From positions 16,663,138 to 16,727,137 of the forward strand of contig OU342816.1 of assembly GCA_910591455.2 (NCBI GenBank): 64,000 bases of DNA. The letters run 5' to 3'. A program made the position numbers and the translations under genes. The stretch is from Pholis gunnellus (lineage: Eukaryota; Chordata; Actinopteri; Perciformes; Pholidae). Below are positions 23,992-37,905 of the stretch, in pieces (positions within the stretch are counted from its first letter, which is position 1; the number at the start of each line of letters is the position of its first letter). Under the pieces are notes generated by a model, which saw nothing but the letters and a program-made list of their open reading frames with translations, was not told the origin of the DNA and made no database searches.

Positions 23992-24381
23992 GGTATTCAG
24001 CCCCTACCCACGACTCCATGGACAGAACAGTGTCATGATGACATCACGGATTCTGCCTTTAATGTTGTCTTTGTGACGTCATTAAGCCCCTCCCTACTGG
24101 TATTCAGCCCCTACCCACGACTCCATGGACAGAACAGTGTCATGATGACATCACGGATTCTCTGCCTTTAATGTTGTCTTTGTGACGTCATTAAGCCCCT
24201 CCCTACTGGATGACATCACGGATTCTCTGCCTTTAATGTTGTCTTTGTGACGTCATTAAGCCCCTCCCTACTGGTATTCAGCCCCTACCCACGACTCCAT
24301 GGACAGAACAGTGTCATGATGACATCACGGATTCTCTGCCTTTAATGTTGTCTTTGTGACGTCATTAAGCCCCTCCCTACT
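23992..24381. repeat. Higher-order-repeat signature 107-109-65-109, no CCACT marker
   Basis: A 107-mer at 23992, a 109-mer at 24099, a 65-mer at 24208 and a canonical monomer at 24273. The CCACT variant expected one or two units later is absent, unlike the other copies. Confidence 0.85.
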
Positions 24382-27170
24382 GGTATTCAGCCCCTACCCA
24401 CGACTCCATGGACAGAACAGTGTCATGATGACATCACGGATTCTCTGCCTTTAATGTTGTCTTTGTGACGTCATTAAGCCCCTCCCTACTGGTATTCAGC
24501 CCCTACCCACGACTCCATGGACAGAACAGTGTCATGATGACATCACGGATTCTCTGCCTTTAATGTTGTCTTTGTGACGTCATTAAGCCCCTCCCTACTG
24601 GTATTCAGCCCCTACCCACGACTCCATGGACAGAACAGTGTCATGATGACATCACGGATTCTCTGCCTTTAATGTTGTCTTTGTGACGTCATTAAGCCCC
24701 TCCCTACTGGTATTCAGCCCCTACCCACGACTCCATGGACAGAACAGTGTCATGATGACATCACGGATTCTCTGCCTTTAATGTTGTCTTTGTGACGTCA
24801 TTAAGCCCCTCCCTACTGGTATTCAGCCCCTACCCACGACTCCATGGACAGAACAGTGTCATGATGACATCACGGATTCTCTGCCTTTAATGTGGTCTTT
24901 GTGACGTCATTAAGCCCCTCCCTACTGGTATTCAGCCCCTACCCACGACTCCATGGACAGAACAGTGTCATGATGACATCACGGATTCTCTGCCTTTAAT
25001 GTTGTCTTTGTGACGTCATTAAGCCCCTCCCTACTGGTATTCAGCCCCTACCCACGACTCCATGGACAGAACAGTGTCATGATGACATCACGGATTCTCT
25101 GCCTTTAATGTTGTCTTTGTGACGTCATTAAGCCCCTCCCTACTGGTATTCAGCCCCTACCCACGACTCCATGGACAGAACAGTGTCATGATGACATCAC
25201 GGATTCTCTGCCTTTAATGTTGTCTTTGTGACGTCATTAAGCCCCTCCCTACTGGTATTCAGCCCCTACCCACGACTCCATGGACAGAACAGTGTCATGA
25301 TGACATCACGGATTCTCTGCCTTTAATGTTGTCTTTGTGACGTCATTAAGCCCCTCCCTACTGGTATTCAGCCCCTACCCACGACTCCATGGACAGAACA
25401 GTGTCATGATGACATCACGGATTCTCTGCCTTTAATGTGGTCTTTGTGACGTCATTAAGCCCCTCCCTACTGGTATTCAGCCCCTACCCACGACTCCATG
25501 GACAGAACAGTGTCATGATGACATCACGGATTCTCTGCCTTTAATGTTGTCTTTGTGACGTCATTAAGCCCCTCCCTACTGGTATTCAGCCCCTACCCAC
25601 GACTCCATGGACAGAACAGTGTCATGATGACATCACGGATTCTCTGCCTTTAATGTTGTCTTTGTGACGTCATTAAGCCCCTCCCTACTGGTATTCAGCC
25701 CCTACCCACGACTCCATGGACAGAACAGTGTCATGATGACATCACGGATTCTCTGCCTTTAATGTTGTCTTTGTGACGTCATTAAGCCCCTCCCTACTGG
25801 TATTCAGCCCCTACCCACGACTCCATGGACAGAACAGTGTCATGATGACATCACGGATTCTCTGCCTTTAATGTTGTCTTTGTGACGTCATTAAGCCCCT
25901 CCCTACTGGTATTCAGCCCCTACCCACGACTCCATGGACAGAACAGTGTCATGATGACATCACGGATTCTCTGCCTTTAATGTTGTCTTTGTGACGTCAT
26001 TAAGCCCCTCCCTACTGGTATTCAGCCCCTACCCACGACTCCATGGACAGAACAGTGTCATGATGACATCACGGATTCTCTGCCTTTAATGTTGTCTTTG
26101 TGACGTCATTAAGCCCCTCCCTACTGGTATTCAGCCCCTACCCACGACTCCATGGACAGAACAGTGTCATGATGACATCACGGATTCTCTGCCTTTAATG
26201 TTGTCTTTGTGACGTCATTAAGCCCCTCCCTACTGGTATTCAGCCCCTACCCACGACTCCATGGACAGAACAGTGTCATGATGACATCACGGATTCTCTG
26301 CCTTTAATGTTGTCTTTGTGACGTCATTAAGCCCCTCCCTACTGGTATTCAGCCCCTACCCACGACTCCATGGACAGAACAGTGTCATGATGACATCACG
26401 GATTCTCTGCCTTTAATGTTGTCTTTGTGACGTCATTAAGCCCCTCCCTACTGGTATTCAGCCCCTACCCACGACTCCATGGACAGAACAGTGTCATGAT
26501 GACATCACGGATTCTCTGCCTTTAATGTTGTCTTTGTGACGTCATTAAGCCCCTCCCTACTGGTATTCAGCCCCTACCCACGACTCCATGGACAGAACAG
26601 TGTCATGATGACATCACGGATTCTCTGCCTTTAATGTTGTCATTGTGACGTCATTAAGCCCCTCCCTACTGGTATTCAGCCCCTACCCACGACTCCATGG
26701 ACAGAACAGTGTCATGATGACATCACGGATTCTCTGCCTTTAATGTTGTCTTTGTGACGTCATTAAGCCCCTCCCTACTGGTATTCAGCCCCTACCCACG
26801 ACTCCATGGACAGAACAGTGTCATGATGACATCACGGATTCTCTGCCTTTAATGTTGTCTTTGTGACGTCATTAAGCCCCTCCCTACTGGTATTCAGCCC
26901 CTACCCACGACTCCATGGACAGAACAGTGTCATGATGACATCACGGATTCTCTGCCTTTAGTGTTGTCTTTGTGACGTCATTAAGCCCCTCCCTACTGGT
27001 ATTCAGCCCCTACCCACGACTCCATGGACAGAACAGTGTCATGATGACATCACGGATTCTCTGCCTTTAATGTTGTCTTTGTGACGTCATTAAGCCCCTC
27101 CCTACTGGTATTCAGCCCCTACCCACGACTCCATGGACAGAACAGTGTCATGATGACATCACGGATTCTC

Positions 27171-29252
27171 AGAAGCGTTTAAAAAAAAGGGCGTTTAAAA
27201 AAAAGGGGGACGGAAGAAATAGTGGAACTAGAAAATGCATTTCCTGCTGAAAATGCGTTGGAATGCTAAAAGCTGAAATTAATTGCAAAAACATTGCTGA
27301 AAATAGATATCCAATTAAAAAAAAATTGCAAAAAGCTTAATAATTCAAAAAGTTTAAAGATTACAAATGGCTGAAAATACAGAAATGGGAGACTACCTGT
27401 CTGAAAAATGTTGTAGCCTGAAAGCATTTAAACTGCACTGCTGAAAACCCTTCTAGTTGAAATGTTTAACTATGGTGTCTGTAGCTGAAAGTATGAGAAA
27501 GAAGAAGGCTTTGAAAGTTGAAGAAGTTTAAGAGGATTTGAAGATTTTCTCCAGATATCCAATTAAAAAAAGATTGCAAAAAGCTGAATAATTCAAAGTT
27601 TAAAGCTTACAAATATGAAAAGTCATATCACTCCTCTCCTGAAAGAGCTGAACATTTTAATATTTGAATGGTTTCTGTGGCTTAAAAAATGTCAGCAGTA
27701 GCGATATTTGTTTTAGTAGTAGTAGAAGTTGTAGTTCTAGTAGAAGTATTATAAGTAGTAGAAGTATTAGTAGCATTAGAATAAGTGTGTGTGTGGGGGG
27801 TCCTCTAAAAGTATCCAAGACCTGAATGACTGAATGAGAGACACAGAGAGAGAGAGAGAGAGAGAGAGAAGTGTATGTGTGCGTGTGTCTGTGAGTCTGT
27901 GTGTTTATCAACATTGCTGATTACCTTAATCACGAACACCTGTGTGCCAGCACCCTGTTCATGGAGAACAGACAGGCAGACAGACAGTTACATGGACTGA
28001 GTGAGTGTGAGAGAGAGACAGACAGCCAGAGAGACAGTTAGATGACTGAGTGAGTGTGAGAGAGAGACAGACAGGCAGACAGACAGTTAGATGACTGAGT
28101 GAGTGTGAGAGAGAGACAGGCAGGCAGACAGACAGTTATATGTACTGAGTGAGTGAGTGAGACAGGCAGACAGACAGTTATATGTACTGAGTGAGTGAGT
28201 GAGAAAGACAGCCAGACAGACAGTTAGATGACTGAGTGAGTGTGAGAGAGAGACAGACAGGCAGACAGACAGTTAGATGACTGAGTGAGTGTGAGAGAGA
28301 GACAGGCAGGCAGACAGACAGTTATATGTACTGAGTGAGTGAGTGAGACAGGCAGACAGACAGTTATATGTACTGAGTGAGTGAGTGAGACAGACAGCCA
28401 GACAGACAGTTAGATGACTGAGTGAGTGTGAGAGAGAGACAGACAGGCAGACAGACAGTTAGATGACTGAGTGAGTGTGAGAGAGAGACAGGCAGGCAGA
28501 CAGACAGTTATATGTACTGAGTGAGTGAGTGAGACAGGCAGACAGACAGTTATATGTACTGAGTGAGTGAGTGAGACAGACAGCCAGACAGACAGTTAGA
28601 TGACTGAGTGAGTGTGAGAGAGAGACAGACAGGCGGACAGACAGTTAGATGACTGAGTGAGTGTAAGAGAGAGACAGGCAGGCAGACAGACAGTTATATG
28701 TACTGAGTGAGTGAGTGAGACAGGCAGACAGACAGTAATATGTACTGACTGAGTGAGTGAGACAGGCAGACAGACAGTTATATGTACTGAGTGAGTGAGT
28801 GAGACAGACAGCCAGACAGACAGTTAGATGACTGAGTGAGTGTGAGAGAGAGACAGACAGGCAGACAGACAGTTAGATGACTGAGTGAGTGTGAGAGAGA
28901 GACAGGCAGGCAGACAGACAGTTATATGTACTGAGTGAGTGAGTGAGACAGGCAGACAGACAGTTATATGTACTGAGTGAGTGAGTGAGACAGACAGCCA
29001 GACAGACAGTTAGATGACTGAGTGAGTGTGAGAGAGAGACAGACAGGCAGACAGACAGTTAGATGACTGAGTGAGTGTAAGAGAGAGACAGGCAGGCAGA
29101 CAGACAGTTATATGTACTGAGTGAGTGAGTGAGACAGGCAGACAGACAGTAATATGTACTGACTGAGTGAGTGAGACAGGCAAACAGACAGATATATGTA
29201 CTGACTGAGTAAGTGAGACAGGCAGACGGAGTTATATGTACTGAGTGAGTGA
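27171..29252. repeat. Composite block 4 with expanded minisatellite (2082 bp)
   Basis: Same junctions and subfamily II markers as block 3, but 790 bp longer. The excess is accounted for by 4 bp more in (GA)n and 786 bp of extra minisatellite (three 186-bp and one 228-bp super-repeats). The monomer to its right carries the GTTTTC/CCCTTCTGG variant. Confidence 0.92.
28201..29172. repeat. 186-bp minisatellite super-repeat expansion in block 4
   Basis: The GACAGCCAGACAGACAG landmark recurs at about 28201, 28387, 28573, 28801 and 28987, giving intervals of 186, 186, 228 and 186 bp. The 228-bp interval is one extra 42-bp subunit. Other blocks have this landmark only once in the corresponding place. 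The pattern fits unequal crossing-over or replication slippage at the 186-bp level. Confidence 0.88.
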
Positions 29253-29687
29253 GCCTTTAATGTTTTCTTTGTGACGTCATTAAGCCCCTCCCTTCTGGTA
29301 TTCAGCCCCTACCCACGACTCCATGGACAGAACAGTGTCATGATGACATCACGGATTCTCTGCCTTTAATGTTGTCTTTGTGACGTCATTAAGCCCCTCC
29401 CTACTGGTATTCAGCCCCTACCCACGACTCCATGGACAGAACAGTGTCATGATGACATCACGGATTCTCTGCCTTTAATGTTGTCTTTGTGACGTCATTA
29501 AGCCCCTCCCTACTGGTATTCAGCCCCTACCCACGACTCCATGGACAGAACAGTGTCATGATGACATCACGGATTCTCTGCCTTTAATGTTGTCTTTGTG
29601 ACGTCATTAAGCCCCTCCCTACTGGTATTCAGCCCCTACCCACGACTCCATGGACAGAACAGTGTCATGATGACATCACGGATTCTC
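29253..29687. repeat. Short satellite island of 435 bp between blocks 4 and 5
   Basis: Three full monomers flanked by the halves split by the two blocks. It is the twin of 62159-62593, which has the same length and first-monomer variant and differs visibly by one CpG transition near 62331. The plus-strand frame crossing its right end into block 5 is repeat read-through. Confidence 0.95.
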
Positions 29688-30979
29688 AGAAGCGTTTCAA
29701 AAAAAGGGCGTTTCAACAAAAGGGGGACGGAAGAAATAGTGGAACTAGAAAATGCATTTCCTGCTGAAAATGCGTTGGAATGCTAAAAGCTGAAATTAAT
29801 TGCAAAAACATTGCTGAAAATAGATATCCAATTAAAAAAAAATTGCAAAAAGCTTAATAATTCAAAAAGTTTAAAGATTACAAATGGCTGAAAATACAGA
29901 AATGGGAGACTACCTGTCTGAAAAATGTTGTAGCCTGAAAGCATTTAAACTGCACTGCTGAAAACCCTTCTAGTTGAAATGTTTAACTATGGTGTCTGTA
30001 GCTGAAAGTATGAGAAAGAAGAAGGCTTTGAAAGTTGAAGAAGTTTAAGAGGATTTGAAGATTTTCTCCAGATATCCAATTAAAAAAAGATTGCAAAAAG
30101 CTGAATAATTCAAAGTTTAAAGCTTACAAATATGAAAAGTCATATCACTCCTCTCCTGAAAGAGCTGAACATTTTAATATTTGAATGGTTTCTGTGGCTT
30201 AAAAAATGTCAGCAGTAGCGATATTTGTTTTAGTAGTAGTAGAAGTTGTAGTTCTAGTAGAAGTATTATAAGTAGTAGAAGTATTAGTAGCATTAGAATA
30301 AGTGTGTGTGTGGGGGGTCCTCTAAAAGTATCCAAGACCTGAATGACTGAATGAGAGACACAGAGAGAGAGAGAGAGAGAGAAGTGTATGTGTGCGTGTG
30401 TCTGTGAGTCTGTGTGTTTATCAACATTGCTGATTACCTTAATCACGAACACCTGTGTGCCAGCACCCTGTTCATGGAGAACAGACAGGCAGACAGACAG
30501 TTACATGGACTGAGTGAGTGTGAGAGAGAGACAGACAGCCAGAGAGACAGTTAGATGACTGAGTGAGTGTGAGAGAGAGACAGACAGGCAGACAGACAGT
30601 TAGATGACTGAGTGAGTGTGAGAGAGAGACAGGCAGGCAGACAGACAGTTATATGTACTGAGTGAGTGAGTGAGACAGGCAGACAGACAGTTATATGTAC
30701 TGAGTGAGTGAGTGAGACAGACAGCCAGACAGACAGTTAGATGACTGAGTGAGTGTGAGAGAGAGACAGACAGGCAGACAGACAGTTAGATGACTGAGTG
30801 AGTGTAAGAGAGAGACAGGCAGGCAGACAGACAGTTATATGTACTGAGTGAGTGAGTGAGACAGGCAGACAGACAGTAATATGTACTGACTGAGTGAGTG
30901 AGACAGGCAAACAGACAGATATATGTACTGACTGAGTAAGTGAGACAGGCAGACGGAGTTATATGTACTGAGTGAGTGA
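29688..30979. repeat. Composite block 5 (subfamily II, 1292 bp)
   Basis: Starts only 2517 bp after block 4. Distinguished by GCGTTTCAAAAAAAGGG at its left end (C for A in both tandem copies), shared only with block 8. It has a single-copy minisatellite super-repeat and a GTTTTC/CCCTTCTGG monomer on its right. Confidence 0.93.
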
Positions 30980-33900
30980 GCCTTTAATGTTTTCTTTGTG
31001 ACGTCATTAAGCCCCTCCCTTCTGGTATTCAGCCCCTACCCACGACTCCATGGACAGAACAGTGTCATGATGACATCACGGATTCTCTGCCTTTAATGTT
31101 GTCTTTGTGACGTCATTAAGCCCCTCCCTACTGGTATTCAGCCCCTACCCACGACTCCATGGACAGAACAGTGTCATGATGACATCACGGATTCTCTGCC
31201 TTTAATGTTGTCTTTGTGATGTCATTAAGCCCCTCCCTACTGGTATTCAGCCCCTACCCACGACTCCATGGACAGAACAGTGTCATGATGACATCACGGA
31301 TTCTCTGCCTTTAATGTTGTCTTTGTGACGTCATTAAGCCCCTCCCTACTGGTATTCAGCCCCTACCCACGACTCCATGGACAGAACAGTGTCATGATGA
31401 CATCACGGATTCTCTGCCTTTAATGTTGTCTTTGTGACGTCATTAAGCCCCTCCCTACTGGTATTCAGCCCCTACCCACGACTCCATGGACAGAACAGTG
31501 TCATGATGACATCACGGATTCTCTGCCTTTAATGTTGTCTTTGTGACGTCATTAAGCCCCTCCCTACTGGTATTCAGCCCCTACCCACGACTCCATGGAC
31601 AGAACAGTGTCATGATGACATCACGGATTCTCTGACTTTAATGTTGTCTTTGTGACGTCATTAAGCCCCTCCCTACTGGTATTCAGCCCCTACCCACGAC
31701 TCCATGGACAGAACAGTGTCATGATGACATCACGGATTCTCTGCCTTTAATGTTGTCTTTGTGACGTCATTAAGCCCCTCCCTACTGGTATTCAGCCCTT
31801 ACCCACGACTCCATGGACAGAAGTGTCATGATGACATCACGGATTCTCTGCCTTTAATGTTGTCTTTGTGACGTCATTAAGCCCCTCCCTACTGGTATTC
31901 AGCCCCTACCCACGACTCCATGGACAGAACAGTGTCATGATGACATCACGGATTCTCTGCCTTTAATGTTGTCTTTGTGACGTCATTAAGCCCCTCCCTA
32001 CTGGTATTCAGCCCCTACCCACGACTCCATGGACAGAACAGTGTCATGATGACATCACGGATTCTCTGCCTTTAATGTTGTCTTTGTGACGTCATTAAGC
32101 CCCTCCCTACTGGTATTCAGCCCCTACCCACGACTCCATGGACAGAACAGTGTCATGATGACATCACGGATTCTCTGCCTTTAATGTTGTCTTTGTGACG
32201 TCATTAAGCCCCTCCCTACTGGTATTCAGCCCCTACCCACGACTCCATGGACAGAACAGTGTCATGATGACATCACGGATTCTCTGCCTTTAATGTTGTC
32301 TTTGTGACGTCATTAAGCCCCTCCCTACTGGTATTCAGCCCCTACCCACGACTCCATGGACAGAACAGTGTCATGATGACATCACGGATTCTCTGCCTTT
32401 AATGTTGTCTTTGTGACGTCATTAAGCCCCTCCCTACTGGTATTCAGCCCCTACCCACGACTCCATGGACAGAACAGTGTCATGATGACATCACGGATTC
32501 TCTGCCTTTAATGTGGTCTTTGTGACGTCATTAAGCCCCTCCCTACTGGTATTCAGCCCCTACCCACGACTCCATGGACAGAACAGTGTCATGATGACAT
32601 CACGGATTCTCTGCCTTTAATGTTGTCTTTGTGACGTCATTAAGCCCCTCCCTACTGGTATTCAGCCCCTACCCACGACTCCATGGACAGAACAGTGTCA
32701 TGATGACATCACGGATTCTCTGCCTTTAATGTTGTCTTTGTGACGTCATTAAGCCCCTCCCTACTGGTATTCAGCCCCTACCCACGACTCCATGGACAGA
32801 ACAGTGTCATGATGACATCACGGATTCTCTGCCTTTAATGTTGTCTTTGTGACGTCATTAAGCCCCTCCCTACTGGTATTCAGCCCCTACCCACGACTCC
32901 ATGGACAGAACAGTGTCATGATGACATCACGGATTCTCTGCCTTTAATGTTGTCTTTGTGACGTCATTAAGCCCCTCCCTACTGGTATTCAGCCCCTACC
33001 CACGACTCCATGGACAGAACAGTGTCATGATGACATCACGGATTCTCTGCCTTTAATGTTGTCTTTGTGACGTCATTAAGCCCCTCCCTACTGGTATTCA
33101 GCCCCTACCCACGACTCCATGGACAGAACAGTGTCATGATGACATCACGGATTCTCTGCCTTTAATGTGGTCTTTGTGACGTCATTAAGCCCCTCCCTAC
33201 TGGTATTCAGCCCCTACCCACGACTCCATGGACAGAACAGTGTCATGATGACATCACGGATTCTCTGCCTTTAATGTGGTCTTTGTGACGTCATTAAGCC
33301 CCTCCCTACTGGTATTCAGCCCCTACCCACGACTCCATGGACAGAACAGTGTCATGATGACATCACGGATTCTCTGCCTTTAATGTTGTCTTTGTGACGT
33401 CATTAAGCCCCTCCCTACTGGTATTCAGCCCCTACCCACGACTCCATGGACAGAACAGTGTCATGATGACATCACGGATTCTCTGCCTTTAATGTTGTCT
33501 TTGTGACGTCATTAAGCCCCTCCCTACTGGTATTCAGCCCCTACCCACGACTCCATGGACAGAACAGTGTCATGATGACATCACGGATTCTCTGCCTTTA
33601 ATGTTGTCATTGTGACGTCATTAAGCCCCTCCCTACTGGTATTCAGCCCCTACCCACGACTCCATGGACAGAACAGTGTCATGATGACATCACGGATTCT
33701 CTGCCTTTAATGTTGTCTTTGTGACGTCATTAAGCCCCTCCCTACTGGTATTCAGCCCCTACCCACGACTCCATGGACAGAACAGTGTCATGATGACATC
33801 ACGGATTCTCTGCCTTTAATGTTGTCTTTGTGACGTCATTAAGCCCCTCCCTACTGGTATTCAGCCCCTACCCACGACTCCATGGACAGAACAGTGTCAT

Positions 33901-34073
33901 GATGACATCACGGATTCTCTGCCTTTAATGTTGTCTTTGTGACGTCATTAAGCCCCTCCCTACTGGTATTCAGCCCCTACCCACGACTCCATGGACAGAA
34001 CAGTGTCATGATGACATCACGGATTCTCTGCCTTTAATGTTGTCTTTGTGACGTCATTAAGCCCCTCCCTACT

Positions 34074-34572
34074 GGTATTCAGCCCCTACCCACGACTCCA
34101 TGGACAGAACAGTGTCATGATGACATCACGGATTCTGCCTTTAATGTTGTCTTTGTGACGTCATTAAGCCCCTCCCTACTGGTATTCAGCCCCTACCCAC
34201 GACTCCATGGACAGAACAGTGTCATGATGACATCACGGATTCTCTGCCATTAATGTTGTCTTTGTGACGTCATTAAGCCCCTCCCTACTGGATGACATCA
34301 CGGATTCTCTGCCTTTAATGTTGTCTTTGTGACGTCATTAAGCCCCTCCCTACTGGTATTCAGCCCCTACCCACGACTCCATGGACAGAACAGTGTCATG
34401 ATGACATCACGGATTCTCTGCCTTTAATGTTGTCTTTGTGACGTCATTAAGCCCCTCCCTACTGGTATTCAGCCACTACCCACGACTCCATGGACAGAAC
34501 AGTGTCATGATGACATCCCGGATTCTCTGCCTTTAATGTTGTCTTTGTGACGTCATTAAGCCCCTCCCTACT
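34074..34572. repeat. Higher-order-repeat signature 107-109-65-109-CCACT
   Basis: A 107-mer at 34074, a 109-mer with CTGCCATTAATG at 34181, a 65-mer at 34290, a canonical monomer at 34355 and a CCACT monomer at 34464. The next repeat starts 1807 bp later, which equals 15 x 109 + 107 + 65. Confidence 0.9.
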
Positions 34573-35880
34573 GGTATTCAGCCCCTACCCACGACTCCAT
34601 GGACAGAACAGTGTCATGATGACATCACGGATTCTCTGCCTTTAATGTTGTCTTTGTGACGTCATTAAGCCCCTCCCTACTGGTATTCAGCCCCTACCCA
34701 CGACTCCATGGACAGAACAGTGTCATGATGACATCACGGATTCTCTGCCTTTAATGTTGTCTTTGTGACGTCATTAAGCCCCTCCCTACTGGTATTCAGC
34801 CCCTACCCACGACTCCATGGACAGAACAGTGTCATGATGACATCACGGATTCTCTGCCTTTAATGTTGTCTTTGTGACGTCATTAAGACCCTCCCTACTG
34901 GTATTCAGCCCCTACCCACGACTCCATGGACAGAACAGTGTCATGATGACATCACGGATTCTCTGCCTTTAATGTGGTCTTTGTGACGTCATTAAGCCCC
35001 TCCCTACTGGTATTCAGCCCCTACCCACGACTCCATGGACAGAACAGTGTCATGATGACATCACGGATTCTCTGCCTTTAATGTGGTCTTTGTGACGTCA
35101 TTAAGCCCCTCCCTACTGGTATTCAGCCCCTACCCACGACTCCATGGACAGAACAGTGTCATGATGACATCACGGATTCTCTGCCTTTAATGTTGTCTTT
35201 GTGACGTCATTAAGCCCCTCCCTACTGGTATTCAGCCCCTACCCACGACTCCATGGACAGAACAGTGTCATGATGACATCACGGATTCTCTGCCTTTAAT
35301 GTTGTCTTTGTGACGTCATTAAGCCCCTCCCTACTGGTATTCAGCCCCTACCCACGACTCCATGGACAGAACAGTGTCATGATGACATCACGGATTCTCT
35401 GCCTTTAATGTTGTCATTGTGACGTCATTAAGCCCCTCCCTACTGGTATTCAGCCCCTACCCACGACTCCATGGACAGAACAGTGTCATGATGACATCAC
35501 GGATTCTCTGCCTTTAATGTTGTCTTTGTGACGTCATTAAGCCCCTCCCTACTGGTATTCAGCCCCTACCCACGACTCCATGGACAGAACAGTGTCATGA
35601 TGACATCACGGATTCTCTGCCTTTAATGTTGTCTTTGTGACGTCATTAAGCCCCTCCCTACTGGTATTCAGCCCCTACCCACGACTCCATGGACAGAACA
35701 GTGTCATGATGACATCACGGATTCTCTGCCTTTAATGTTGTCTTTGTGACGTCATTAAGCCCCTCCCTACTGGTATTCAGCCCCTACCCACGACTCCATG
35801 GACAGAACAGTGTCATGATGACATCACGGATTCTCTGCCTTTAATGTTGTCTTTGTGACGTCATTAAGCCCCTCCCTACT

Positions 35881-36379
35881 GGTATTCAGCCCCTACCCAC
35901 GACTCCATGGACAGAACAGTGTCATGATGACATCACGGATTCTGCCTTTAATGTTGTCTTTGTGACGTCATTAAGCCCCTCCCTACTGGTATTCAGCCCC
36001 TACCCACGACTCCATGGACAGAACAGTGTCATGATGACATCACGGATTCTCTGCCATTAATGTTGTCTTTGTGACGTCATTAAGCCCCTCCCTACTGGAT
36101 GACATCACGGATTCTCTGCCTTTAATGTTGTCTTTGTGACGTCATTAAGCCCCTCCCTACTGGTATTCAGCCCCTACCCACGACTCCATGGACAGAACAG
36201 TGTCATGATGACATCACGGATTCTCTGCCTTTAATGTTGTCTTTGTGACGTCATTAAGCCCCTCCCTACTGGTATTCAGCCACTACCCACGACTCCATGG
36301 ACAGAACAGTGTCATGATGACATCACGGATTCTCTGCCTTTAATGTTGTCTTTGTGACGTCATTAAGCCCCTCCCTACT
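35881..36379. repeat. Higher-order-repeat signature 107-109-65-109-CCACT
   Basis: The same five-unit order including CTGCCATTAATG; the 65-mer is at 36097. The next copy starts 2025 bp later, exactly two monomers longer than the previous interval. Confidence 0.9.
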
Positions 36380-37905
36380 GGTATTCAGCCCCTACCCACG
36401 ACTCCATGGACAGAACAGTGTCATGATGACATCACGGATTCTCTGCCTTTAATGTTGTCTTTGTGACGTCATTAAGCCCCTCCCTACTGGTATTCAGCCC
36501 CTACCCACGACTCCATGGACAGAACAGTGTCATGATGACATCACGGATTCTCTGCCTTTAATGTTGTCTTTGTGACGTCATTAAGCCCCTCCCTACTGGT
36601 ATTCAGCCCCTACCCACGACTCCATGGACAGAACAGTGTCATGATGACATCACGGATTCTCTGCCTTTAATGTTGTCTTTGTGACGTCATTAAGCCCCTC
36701 CCTACTGGTATTCAGCCCCTACCCACGACTCCATGGACAGAACAGTGTCATGATGACATCACGGATTCTCTGCCTTTAATGTTGTCTTTGTGACGTCATT
36801 AAGCCCCTCCCTACTGGTATTCAGCCCCTACCCATGACTCCATGGACAGAACAGTGTCATGATGACATCACGGATTCTCTGCCTTTAATGTTGTCTTTGT
36901 GACGTCATTAAGCCCCTCCCTACTGGTATTCAGCCCCTACCCACGACTCCATGGACAGAACAGTGTCATGATGACATCACGGATTCTCTGCCTTTAATGT
37001 GGTCTTTGTGACGTCATTAAGCCCCTCCCTACTGGTATTCAGCCCCTACCCACGACTCCATGGACAGAACAGTGTCATGATGACATCACGGATTCTCTGC
37101 CTTTAATGTTGTCTTTGTGACGTCATTAAGCCCCTCCCTACTGGTATTCAGCCCCTACCCACGACTCCATGGACAGAACAGTGTCATGATGACATCACGG
37201 ATTCTCTGCCTTTAATGTTGTCTTTGTGACGTCATTAAGCCCCTCCCTACTGGTATTCAGCCCCTACCCACGACTCCATGGACAGAACAGTGTCATGATG
37301 ACATCACGGATTCTCTGCCTTTAATGTTGTCTTTGTGACGTCATTAAGCCCCTCCCTACTGGTATTCAGCCCCTACCCACGACTCCATGGACAGAACAGT
37401 GTCATGATGACATCACGGATTCTCTGCCTTTAATGTTGTCTTTGTGACGTCATTAAGCCTCTCCCTACTGGTATTCAGCCCCTACCCACGACTCCATGGA
37501 CAGAACAGTGTCATGATGACATCACGGATTCTCTGCCTTTAATGTTGTCTTTGTGACGTCATTAAGCCCCTCCCTACTGGTATTCAGCCCCTACCCACGA
37601 CTCCATGGACAGAACAGTGTCATGATGACATCACGGATTCTCTGCCTTTAATGTTGTCTTTGTGACGTCATTAAGCCCCTCCCTACTGGTATTCAGCCCC
37701 TACCCACGACTCCATGGACAGAACAGTGTCATGATGACATCACGGATTCTCTGCCTTTAATGTTGTCTTTGTGACGTCATTAAGCCCCTCCCTACTGGTA
37801 TTCAGCCCCTACCCACGACTCCATGGACAGAACAGTGTCATGATGACATCACGGATTCTCTGCCTTTAATGTTGTCTTTGTGACGTCATTAAGCCCCTCC
37901 CTACT

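Larger units (their letters stand above)
15663..27170. repeat. 109-bp satellite array, segment 3 (103 full and 3 short monomers)
   Basis: Length fits exactly 103 full monomers (including four 107-mers with ATTCTGCC, one CAGAAGTG 107-mer and one 106-mer lacking GAT near 17166), two 65-mers, one 56-bp fused unit and the end halves. It contains higher-order repeats marked by the short units at 20605, about 22729 and 24208, and marker variants CTGACTTT (about 17949), CACAGATT (about 17394 and 18049) and AAGACCCTCC (19393 and 21091, 1698 bp apart). No gene. Confidence 0.96.

Noticed and set aside
29598..29786. Plus-strand frames of 62 codons crossing from satellite into blocks 5 and 8
   Set aside because: They exist only because TTTAAA became TTTCAA at the block's left end, removing a stop; the other six blocks lack the frame. 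No recognisable domain.
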